Of a DNA stretch of 33,439 bases, positions 7,638-15,049 are shown in pieces (positions within the stretch are counted from its first letter, which is position 1; every line of letters begins with the position of its first letter). The notes under the pieces were generated by a model. It had not been told where the DNA came from and did no database searches. It worked only from the letters and a program-made list of their open reading frames with translations. A program made the position numbers and the translations under genes. The stretch spans positions 1 to 33,439 of the forward strand of contig JADIMA010000002.1 of the NCBI GenBank assembly GCA_017694945.1, written 5' to 3'. Origin of the DNA: Candidatus Merdivivens pullicola. GTDB taxonomy: Bacteria > Bacteroidota > Bacteroidia > Bacteroidales > UBA932.

Positions 7638-10600
7638 CAGGACATTAACAAAGTCCGTGAAGACCTGACTGCCCAATTGGAACAGTTGGAGTCTGATCTG
7701 ACTGGTGCTATCAATTCCGTCAAGGAAGAGGCCCAGCAGTATGCTGATGCGGCAGAGCAGGCAGCAAAGGACTATGCTGATGCAGTTGCAGATGCTAAAG
7801 CAGCTGAAGCTCTTGCAGCAGCTCAGGAATATGCTGATAACGCTGCAGCCAAGGCTGCTGCCGATGTAAAGGCTGAATTGCTTACAGAGATTCAGAGTCA
7901 GGTGGCTGATGCCTTGAAAGAAGCAAAAGAGTACACTGACGAACAGATTGATGAAGTTTGGACTGAGGTAGATGCTCTTGAGGCTGATATCGCTGCACTT
8001 ACAGGCCGCGTATCAACTTTGGAGAATGACTTCGACGCTCTTCGCGAAGATGTAAACGAACTTCAGAAGAATATGTCAGACGCTCAGCTGAGGATAGCCG
8101 CACTTGAGGAATTCAAAACTTCAGCTGAAAGCCGTCTTAAGGCACTCGAAGAGTTCCAGGCAACAGTTGAACCTTGGATGGAAAATGTTGACACCGAACT
8201 CGCCAATCTCAAAGCAGCTGACGAGGCTCTTCAGGACAGCATTGACAATTTCCGTAAAGAATATGCTGAAAAGATAGCGCAGATTGACAGCACATTGACT
8301 GAACTTCGCGGTCTCATAGAGCAACTGCAGGAAGATGTAGAGGCATTGGAAGGCGATGTTGAGCGCATTGACGATGTCCTCAGCAAGTACGGTGCAAGGC
8401 TGGATGCTATCGAGGAAGATATCCGCGAAATCAATGAAGCACTTGTTGATCTTGCAGCGAAAATAGGCGACCGCCTTACTTCAATCTCATTGATTCCTGA
8501 AACCTATGTTGATGGTGTTCCGGCTATCAGCGTACCTGCTATCGTTTACCAGACAAGTCTGAGCATTGACGATGAAACCGAAGAAATGGTTTATTCAGAC
8601 ATCTATGAAATCTGGTCAACTGCACGCGACTATGCTTATGTACGTTATCACCTTTCACCTGCGCATGTTACCGTTGACGGCCTGAAATCAGCAGAATATC
8701 TTATTGAAAAGGCACAGAACGTAACCAAGGCATATGTTGACAACGACATTCTCTCTATTGATTTTGACAATCTTGAAGTCAATGACAGGAACGAACTGGT
8801 AGTACCAGTGAAGAAGGTCAACTCTTCAAGCCTTTACTTTGAAACAGGTGAATCATTGAACGAATTCAATTATTTGTTCTACAGCGCAGCCCTTCAACTC
8901 GGAATCGCTGACGAACTCCTTCTTGAAGGTGAGAAAGAAGCAAATGTGGTTTCTGAATACTCAATGGTTATTGAGGAACCTCATATCATCCACATTGCTC
9001 CTCTGAGGGACGATTCACGTGAAATTCACGGATACGAGTGTGAAACATTCTACTACTCTTATGAAGAAGCACAGGAAAGCGAACCTGCTGCATTCGTGAA
9101 CTTCGACAGCGAGCTGGATCTCTACACTATGGTTACATCCTGCATTCACAATATCAACAGCAATTTGGCTAATCCAGACGATATGCCGCTGAGCTGGCTT
9201 GTAAATTACTTGGAAGACGAGGGTACGGAAGCAGCTATCGATGAATTGCGCGAACTCGGTTTCGAATTCAGGTTCATAATCCCGACAGTCCCATTTGAAA
9301 TCGGTGATGAAAAGACTGACCAACAAGCATTCATTAAATTCAAAGACGGGTCAGACGCCGTAGTAGTTTCTACAGTACCGGGTGAGTACATTAACAACGA
9401 GGCAGCTGTCGGCCGTACCCCTGTTATCCGCGTTGAGTTGATTGACACTAACAACGATAACGAAATCGTAGATGTTCAGTGGTTCAAGATTCGTTGGGTG
9501 AAACAGACTATCCCTGCTATTGACCTGGGCAACGTTGCTGACTTTGACTATGTTCTCGGTTGCACAGACTTCAGCGGCTCTCTCAACTGGAAACAGATCA
9601 ACCAGTACGTACTTGCACGCCTCGGCGTTGAAGACGGCAATGTAACAGGTATCTCTCACAAGGAGTTTGTTGACTACTACATGCAGGAAGGCAATGAAAA
9701 CATTACATGGGAGGCTGTAAACGACGAGTTCGAAGAGACTGAGACCGACATCACTTTCAACTGGGATGTTAAGCCTGATGAGAACCCTACTACTTCAGTC
9801 CTCACTTGGAACATGACTGTTGAACAGATCGGCGAAGTTATCGACGAGATACTTGAAAACGGTTCTGTTCAGAAACAGATCAAGGTTACTATCAATCCTA
9901 AGGCAGGCGAAGAAGATTATGCAGGTGCAGTTACATTCACACTTACTCTGAATATAACTTTTGAAGACCGTCCTGCAATCTTGGGCTACAACGAATATTT
10001 CTGGAACACTCCAGGCCAGTTGGCACAGGTTCAGCCTATAGGATTCAACGATGCTACTAATGAGCAGCCAGGCGTATTGGACTTCGTAAGGTTCAACTAC
10101 AACGTACTTGACCTGTTCAACAAGCTTGAAAAATACGATGCTCCTGAAACTTGGATGTGGAATTGGGGCAATGGCGGCAAGAACGTAACCAACTTCATGT
10201 ATAACATCGACCCTACTGCAGAACAGGTTGCCGCATACGCTGAAAAGGGTTATGATCTTGTTAGACACTGGGCTTGCAGAATGTGGGACATCCAGTTCTC
10301 TGCCGACCAGACATTGAATTACGCTCCTAAGTTTGCAAACGGACAGAAGTTTGATCCGGAGAATGGCGGTGAACTCGGTTACAGCCTCATCAGGAACGGA
10401 GAACTCGACTACTCTTCTAAGATTGTTCCTAACGAGATGGGTCTCAACTGGTATTCATTCATCGAGCAGGATCTTAGCGATATCAACTTCACTCTTGCTG
10501 ATGATACGAATGGCGACTTTGAAGGTGCAGTTGCACTTCTCAACCCTGCTAACGTAACAGACGAAAACCGCAAGGATGTTGCCGTTGACATATGGGTTCG

Positions 10601-11135
10601 CATCAACCAGTTCAACTACTACAAGGTTTCTACATTCAACGTATGGTTCGTTGAGCCTGTAACTCTTCCAGAGCCTACAATCAACGGTAAACTTGAAGAC
10701 ATCAACATGAACCCTACTTCCGTTACAGTTGCCAATCCGTTCGGTACGACAAGCGGTCTTAAGGACTTCCAGGGCGAACTTATCAACTCTAACGAGAAAC
10801 TTGCTTACTACGGCATATATGGCCCTAACTGGGATACTCGTGGTTCAGAATATATCCTCGTTGACATTACTGAAATGACTACTGAGGACGGTTATACAAA
10901 CATTACTGTAAATCCTAACCTGAACCCTAACAACCCTGAGGACATTGCAAAGATGCGCACAGCTGCTGAGTGCAAGTTCGATGTTAAATGGGATGGTAAC
11001 AAGCTTACTGTTACCAACCAGACTGGTCACCAGCTTACTCAGACTTGCCACTTGTGGGTTAAGGCTTCATACGGCCACGCATACGGTAACTTCGAACTCT
11101 GGGTACCGGTAGAATATGTTCCTAACCAGAACTAA
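7623..11135 (+). CDS. Silent surface-lipoprotein cassette lacking start codon and signal peptide
   Basis: A continuous open frame of about 1,170 codons starts directly at the left inverted repeat (QKDYTQDINKVREDLTAQ) and ends with TAA at 11135. It is homologous along its length to the full lipoprotein on the other strand. An Ala/Lys/Asp/Glu-rich coiled-coil region comes first (~residues 1-280), followed by GDRLTSISLIPE, YHLSPAHVTVDG, VELIDTNNDNEIVDVQW and a C-terminus with TCHLWVKA and GHAYG. It has no ATG until 8073, no signal peptide and no ribosome-entry region, and an in-frame stop lies just upstream. A TTG at 7677 could formally start a frame, but that would give a cytoplasmic product. 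The intact frame over 3.5 kb argues against an ordinary pseudogene. It is best read as an alternate cassette awaiting inversion. Biochemical function is unknown. Confidence 0.85.
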   Translation, partial: QKDYTQDINKVREDLTAQLEQLESDLTGAINSVKEEAQQYADAAEQAAKDYADAVADAKAAEALAAAQEYADNAAAKAAADVKAELLTEIQSQVADALKEAKEYTDEQIDEVWTEVDALEADIAALTGRVSTLENDFDALREDVNELQKNMSDAQLRIAALEEFKTSAESRLKALEEFQATVEPWMENVDTELANLKAADEALQDSIDNFRKEYAEKIAQIDSTLTELRGLIEQLQEDVEALEGDVERIDDVLSKYGARLDAIEEDIREINEALVDLAAKIGDRLTSISLIPETYVDGVPAISVPAIVYQTSLSIDDETEEMVYSDIYEIWSTARDYAYVRYHLSPAHVTVDGLKSAEYLIEKAQNVTKAYVDNDILSIDFDNLEVNDRNELVVPVKKVNSSSLYFETGESLNEFNYLFYSAALQLGIADELLLEGEKEANVVSEYSMVIEEPHIIHIAPLRDDSREIHGYECETFYYSYEEAQESEPAAFVNFDSELDLYTMVTSCIHNINSNLANPDDMPLSWLVNYLEDEGTEAAIDELRELGFEFRFIIPTVPFEIGDEKTDQQAFIKFKDGSDAVVVSTVPGEYINNEAAVGRTPVIRVELIDTNNDNEIVDVQWFKIRWVKQTIPAIDLGNVADFDYVLGCTDFSGSLNWKQINQYVLARLGVEDGNVTGISHKEFVDYYMQEGNENITWEAVNDEFEETETDITFNWDVKPDENPTTSVLTWNMTVEQIGEVIDEILENGSVQKQIKVTINPKAGEEDYAGAVTFTLTLNITFEDRPAILGYNEYFWNTPGQLAQVQPIGFNDATNEQPGVLDFVRFNYNVLDLFNKLEKYDAPETWMWNWGNGGKNVTNFMYNIDPTAEQVAAYAEKGYDLVRHWACRMWDIQFSADQTLNYAPKFANGQKFDPENGGELGYSLIRNGELDYSSKIVPNEMGLNWYSFIEQDLSDINFTLADDTNGDFEGAVALLNPANVTDENRKDVAVDIWVRINQFNYYKVSTFNVWFVEPVTLPEPTINGKLEDINMNPTSVTVANPFGTTSGLKDFQGELINSNEKLAYYGIYGPNWDTRGSEYILVDITEMTTEDGYTNITVNPNLNPNNPEDIAKMRTAAECKFDVKWDGNKLTVTNQTGHQLTQTCHLWVKASYGHAYGNFELWVPVEYVPNQN
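11040..11066 (+). repeat. 27-bp perfect inverted repeat near the 3' end of the silent cassette
   Basis: These 27 bases encode QTCHLWVKA and are identical to the reverse complement of 11331-11357. All nine codons match at synonymous positions, whereas elsewhere the two cassettes differ at many third positions. It could be a gene-conversion tract or a second exchange site; the sequence alone does not decide. Confidence 0.7.
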
Positions 11136-11169
11136 TATTTACAGGCCTTTTTAAATTAACCAATGAATT

Positions 11170-11199
11170 GGGCGTGCTACGGCGCGCCCTTTTCTTTTA
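11170..11199 (+). terminator. Rho-independent terminator of the rightward cassette
   Basis: An eight-pair stem (GGGCGTGC / GCGCGCCC, with one G-U pair) around the loop TACG is followed by CTTTTCTTTT-like sequence. It lies 35 bases after the rightward cassette stop. Its presence behind a currently silent cassette suggests that the cassette is sometimes transcribed. Confidence 0.75.
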
Positions 11200-11234
11200 T
11201 AAAAAAGGGGACGGCCCTTATATGAGCCGTCCCC
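11200..11234 (-). terminator. Rho-independent terminator of the leftward lipoprotein gene
   Basis: A nine-pair perfect stem (GGGGACGGC / GCCGTCCCC, 11207-11234) is followed on the minus strand by a run of T (11201-11206). It lies 27 bases past the stop of the leftward gene, back to back with the rightward terminator. Confidence 0.8.
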
Positions 11235-11261
11235 TAAATATTGCTTAACTTAATTGTTGAA

Positions 11262-14200
11262 TTAGTTTGCATTAGGACGATATTCGATAGAATACCAGAT
11301 GTCACGTGTGCCGTAAGCGTGTCCAACAGTAGCCTTAACCCACAAGTGGCAAGTCTGTTTCAATGACTGACCGGTATTGTTGGTTACTGTCAATGCGCCG
11401 GTAAGTTCATCGAAATTAATCTCGAAATGACATTCCTCTGCGGTTGACATCCGTGCCCTGTCGGCAGGGTTGCTTGCTTTAAGTGCAGGGTTTACAATCA
11501 GATTGACAGAACCGTCCGCTGCATTTACCTGCTCAATGACATCGACATAAATGTTGTCAGTATCCCAAACGATATCTTCTATTCCATAATATGCCTCTTT
11601 CGCTTCAGAATCTACTGGTGAATTCTGGAAATCGACAATACCTTCAGGTTTCCCTATTGGAATGTTTATTGTCGAAGGATTCATGTTGATGTCTTCGAAG
11701 TTTCCTTCAACAACAGGATCAGGAATTGTTACCGGAGTTACGAACCAAGCATTGAATGCACCACCGTTCTCAATGAGATAATAGTTGTACTGGTTAATCC
11801 TTGTCCAAATATTAAGACTTACTTCTACTCTGTCTTCCGGAGCGACATTGATATCGTTCAACAGAGCAAGAGCGCCTTCATAATCCTTGTTTTCCTTGTC
11901 AGCAAGACGAACACGGAACTGCTGAACATCTGTGTACCAAGGATTTGCTGCTACATCAAACCAAGTTGCAGATCCAGCCTGACCTGCTCTTCTCAGATAG
12001 TGACCGTCAGCATTCAGGGCATATTCAGCATCAGGATCTGTAGCGAATGCCGGAGCAAAATTCAGACCATCAGGCTGAGTTGCGGAGAACTGGATGTCCC
12101 ATGCGCGGCAAGACCAATGATCCTCAAGGTCATAACCTTCTTCAGCATATGCTGCAATCTGATCCGATGTAGGTATGATATTGTTAAGGAAGTTTCCATT
12201 GTCATCTGCATTGAAGAGATTGAGCAAAGCAAAGTTGTACCTTACGAACTCATCAACACCTGGATTAGTATTGCTTCTGTCACTGAATCCTACAGGGTCG
12301 ATTTCTGCAAGTTCACGAATGGTTGTCCAGCTTGAAACCTCATTCCAACCATAGATAGTAGGAAGGTCTTTCACAGTTACATTGAGTGAAAGTGTGAAAC
12401 TAAACTCACCTGCATACTCTCTCATGTCAGCACGTGGAGCAACAGTAATCTTAATCTGTTTAACTACCTTGCCTTCAGCGAGTATCTGGTCAATAACTTC
12501 ACCAATCTGGCTGATACGTACATTCCAAATCAATACAATGCCTTCAACATCGGTTGAGTAATCAACTTCGCGAAGTACTATATCGTTGTAAGTACCGTCT
12601 CCGTTTGGCGACAACTCATAACCTACAGCCTCAAGTTTGACATTGATAGAATTGTCATCCTGTACATAGTACTTGTCAAACGCCTCGTAATCAATGCCGG
12701 CAGGTTCGTCGTTCTCATCAAGTTTGCCGAGGTTTACAAGGATACTGTCATTAATCTGCTGCCAGTTCATTGTATTCCTTGCACCGAGACAGCCAAGATA
12801 ATAGTTGTATTCAGCGACAACGCCGAGGTCAGTTTCAGGAACGACCTTGTTAATCCACCTGATCTTGATCCACTGTACATCAACTATCGCATTGTCATTG
12901 TTGGTATCAATCAATTCAACGCGGACGATAGGAAGAGCCTCGTCAAACTCCTCTGTTCCTTCTGGAATGTTAGAAACGACTACAGTTTCTGAACCCTCTT
13001 TGAAAGTCATGAAAGGCTGCTGGTCAACACCGTTCACCAAGTTTTCAGCAGTTGGAATAGTAAACCTGAAAGCAAGACCTACTTCGGCCATTTCTTCCTT
13101 GGTCAACTCAACGCCTTCATCCATACCATGATGCAGACATGCAGTCACGAGTGTCAGAAGATCCAACTCACCGTCAAAATCAACTACGGTTGCTGCTCCT
13201 GCTGCTTTTGCTCCTGCGTATGAAGTGGCAAATCTTGTACCTTCAATATAGTCACCTTCGCAAGCGTATCCTTCTATGTCACGGCTCATGTCAAGCAGAG
13301 GTGTTATGTGGGCGATATTGTCATTTTCAAGAACGATTGAATATTCAGAAGTAACGAATGCATTTTCTTCGCCTTCATAGAGAAGTTCGTCTGCAATACC
13401 CAACTGGAGGGCTGCCGTATGTACTGAATATTCGTTTTCACGCATAGCGTTTACACTTTCGTCGCTCAATGTGCTTGTGCTTGACTTCTTGGCAACAGAG
13501 ACTACAAGTTCGTTGTCTTCATTAACTTCAATACCTTTGATGTCAATGATGTTGTTTTCTTCAGAGGCCTTTGTGATTACATCTGCGGTTTCAATCAGGT
13601 AATCGTAAGAAGAAATGCCATCAACACTGACATGCGCCGGAGACAGATGATAACGTACTTCCTCTACATTGGCAGCAGTCCAGTAAGTCAATGCACCTGC
13701 CGGCATTGAAACTGCCTCTGTTTCAGGATCAACAACTACAGGAGTATATTCAATGGACTCAAATCTGAAAGCAGGAACACCGTCAAGGTAGAGTTCCGGA
13801 ATCAGAGAAATGGAAGTAAGGCGGTCGCCGAGTTTCTTCTCAACACCGAGGATTGCTTCACCAATCTGCTCGGCAATGTCTTTCTTAAACTGTTCGAAGT
13901 CACTCTCAAGTTTTGTAAGCCTTTCGTTAAGCTTGAGATCTTCAATTGCTTTCAGACGTGCATCCAAATCATCGACATCATTAACTATTGAATCAATCTC
14001 GCTGTCGATTTCTGCCAAAGCGGAATCAATCTCCTTCAGGCTGTCAAGTATGGTGGCAACGCTTGCCTTGAGAGAGTCAATCGCCTCATTCTGAGTGGCA
14101 TTTGTAGATTCAATCGATTCAAGCCTTTCTTTCAATGCATCGATAGATGTGAATGTCTGATCGAACTCTGTCTTGAAGCTCTCGAGAGCCGAAATCCTAT

Positions 14201-14675
14201 CATCGATATTCAAGCCTTCAAGTTCTTCAAGGCGGTTTTTGATGTTAAGGTCTTCAAGCGCCTTCAACCTACCATCAAGACCGGAAATATCTATGGTAAG
14301 GTCATCGATATCGCCTTCTACAGCCTCGATACGATCTATGAGAGAATCTATATCAGCCTGTACATCTTCCATGATTTCGACTTTAATGCTGTCGGCAATA
14401 GCCTTGGCAACGCTGTCGGCATATGCCTGGGCAGAAGTCAAAATACCGTCCGCATAGTCTTTAGCGGCCTGTTCAGCAGCAGCAGCCGACTCCTGAGCCT
14501 CCTGTCTGGCAGCCTCGATGGCCTGCTCGAGTTCGGTCTTCTGCTGTTCAAGGGCTGCCGTAAGGTCATTGCGGACATCATTGATGTCATTGGTGTAGTC
14601 CTTTTGACACCCAAAGAAAGTCAGTGTCGCACCCAAAGATGCAATCAACATAACTTTTCTCAAGAAACCTTTCAT
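11262..14675 (-). CDS. Large surface-exposed lipoprotein, currently in the expression position
   Basis: This is a 1,137-residue protein with a lipoprotein signal peptide: basic MKGFLRK, a hydrophobic core, and the lipobox FFGC with Cys23, then QKDYTND. The acidic residues shortly after the cysteine fit surface export in Bacteroidetes. Residues ~24-290 are a long heptad-like coiled coil (AAEQAAKDYAD, RLKALEDL, RLEELEGL, DDLDARLKAIEDL). The rest is a predicted extracellular region of unknown fold with GDRLTSISLIPE, YHLSPAHVSVDG, VELIDTNNDNAIVDVQW and TCHLWVKA. I do not recognise a named family or enzyme motif. It has its own promoter about 150 bases upstream. The cassette from codon 24 onward is homologous to the opposed silent copy, and the junction is the 16-bp inverted repeat. 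The likely role is a variable surface antigen or adhesin, which is inference. Confidence 0.88.
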   Translation of the reverse strand: MKGFLRKVMLIASLGATLTFFGCQKDYTNDINDVRNDLTAALEQQKTELEQAIEAARQEAQESAAAAEQAAKDYADGILTSAQAYADSVAKAIADSIKVEIMEDVQADIDSLIDRIEAVEGDIDDLTIDISGLDGRLKALEDLNIKNRLEELEGLNIDDRISALESFKTEFDQTFTSIDALKERLESIESTNATQNEAIDSLKASVATILDSLKEIDSALAEIDSEIDSIVNDVDDLDARLKAIEDLKLNERLTKLESDFEQFKKDIAEQIGEAILGVEKKLGDRLTSISLIPELYLDGVPAFRFESIEYTPVVVDPETEAVSMPAGALTYWTAANVEEVRYHLSPAHVSVDGISSYDYLIETADVITKASEENNIIDIKGIEVNEDNELVVSVAKKSSTSTLSDESVNAMRENEYSVHTAALQLGIADELLYEGEENAFVTSEYSIVLENDNIAHITPLLDMSRDIEGYACEGDYIEGTRFATSYAGAKAAGAATVVDFDGELDLLTLVTACLHHGMDEGVELTKEEMAEVGLAFRFTIPTAENLVNGVDQQPFMTFKEGSETVVVSNIPEGTEEFDEALPIVRVELIDTNNDNAIVDVQWIKIRWINKVVPETDLGVVAEYNYYLGCLGARNTMNWQQINDSILVNLGKLDENDEPAGIDYEAFDKYYVQDDNSINVKLEAVGYELSPNGDGTYNDIVLREVDYSTDVEGIVLIWNVRISQIGEVIDQILAEGKVVKQIKITVAPRADMREYAGEFSFTLSLNVTVKDLPTIYGWNEVSSWTTIRELAEIDPVGFSDRSNTNPGVDEFVRYNFALLNLFNADDNGNFLNNIIPTSDQIAAYAEEGYDLEDHWSCRAWDIQFSATQPDGLNFAPAFATDPDAEYALNADGHYLRRAGQAGSATWFDVAANPWYTDVQQFRVRLADKENKDYEGALALLNDINVAPEDRVEVSLNIWTRINQYNYYLIENGGAFNAWFVTPVTIPDPVVEGNFEDINMNPSTINIPIGKPEGIVDFQNSPVDSEAKEAYYGIEDIVWDTDNIYVDVIEQVNAADGSVNLIVNPALKASNPADRARMSTAEECHFEINFDELTGALTVTNNTGQSLKQTCHLWVKATVGHAYGTRDIWYSIEYRPNAN
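11331..11357 (-). repeat. 27-bp perfect inverted repeat near the 3' end of the expressed cassette
   Basis: This is the partner of 11040-11066. Inversion of the ~264 bases between the two copies would exchange the last ~24 residues and the terminators of the two proteins without breaking either frame. Confidence 0.7.
14592..14607 (-). repeat. Right inverted repeat (candidate crossover site) at the lipobox
   Basis: On the minus strand it reads TCAAAAGGACTACACC. Its first base is the last base of the lipobox cysteine codon TGT, and the remainder encodes Gln24-Thr28. A crossover here separates the signal peptide (outside) from the mature protein (inside), the natural boundary for swapping lipoproteins. 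Confidence 0.8.
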
Positions 14676-14832
14676 AATGATAAAATTAGTTTAAATGAGT
14701 TTATAATTGGTTAAAAATAAATAAATTACTTAACTAAGAGCCATAGGTTTACGAACCTGTACCCGAGTCGTTTAAGGTTGTTTTCGCTTTTTCTTCTATA
14801 TACTTCTCCTTTTATTTAGTGCTAATACTTCG
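14676..14832 (-). other. Long 5' leader of the lipoprotein expression site
   Basis: About 150 AT-rich bases lie between the predicted transcription start and the ATG at 14675. It has no Shine-Dalgarno motif, as is usual in this phylum. A small hairpin, AGGTT-tacg-AACCT (14745-14758), is present. The leader lies outside the predicted invertible segment, so it would be shared by both cassettes. Confidence 0.5.
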
Positions 14833-14864
14833 CAAATGTATATGAAATTTCGTTCTCCACAAAA
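14833..14864 (-). promoter_or_regulatory. Bacteroidetes-type promoter of the lipoprotein expression site
   Basis: On the minus strand TTTTG (14860-14864) is followed after 19 bases by TACATTTG (14833-14840). This is a near-perfect match to the TTTG-N19-TAnnTTTG consensus. It is the only convincing promoter reading into the lipoprotein locus and lies outside the inverted repeats, as a fixed expression-site promoter should. Confidence 0.8.
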
Positions 14865-14883
14865 TTTTTTTCACTATTTTTTA

Positions 14884-14894
14884 CCCCCCCCCCC
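14884..14894. repeat. Homopolymer tract of 11 C (G on the minus strand)
   Basis: The run is uninterrupted and ends about 20 bases upstream of the -33 element of the lipoprotein promoter. Such tracts are prone to slipped-strand length change and can tune promoters. No effect is demonstrated here. It could also carry a sequencing length error. Confidence 0.6.
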
Positions 14895-15049
14895 AGAAAT
14901 CTATTTGGGGCCTGTAGGGGGTGTTTTCCGTTTTTTCGACATACCTTTTATAATATTATAATAATGCCGGAAAAACTTGGCGGTTTCAAAAAAAAAGTCC
15001 AAATTTGAATCCGTACTGCGAAAATAATAATTTTTTTTCACAAAAGGAT

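Larger units (their letters stand above)
7622..14607. other. Predicted invertible segment containing two opposed lipoprotein cassettes
   Basis: The outer edges are the two copies of a 16-bp perfect inverted repeat. Inside are two homologous, converging cassettes of about 3.4-3.5 kb. Outside on the right are a promoter, a leader and a lipoprotein signal peptide reading inwards. Outside on the left is a tyrosine recombinase and an in-frame stop (TAA at 7617-7619). Flipping the 6,986-bp segment would fuse Cys-Gln-Lys-Asp-Tyr-Thr in frame to the now silent cassette and leave the currently expressed one without a start. The geometry is read directly from the sequence; that flipping occurs is inference. 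Confidence 0.75.

Noticed and set aside
7677-11135. Rightward lipoprotein homologue as an ordinary expressed gene starting at TTG 7677
   Set aside because: That start would omit the conserved QKDYT… segment and any signal peptide, and no promoter is visible. The frame extends back to the repeat and stops at 7617.
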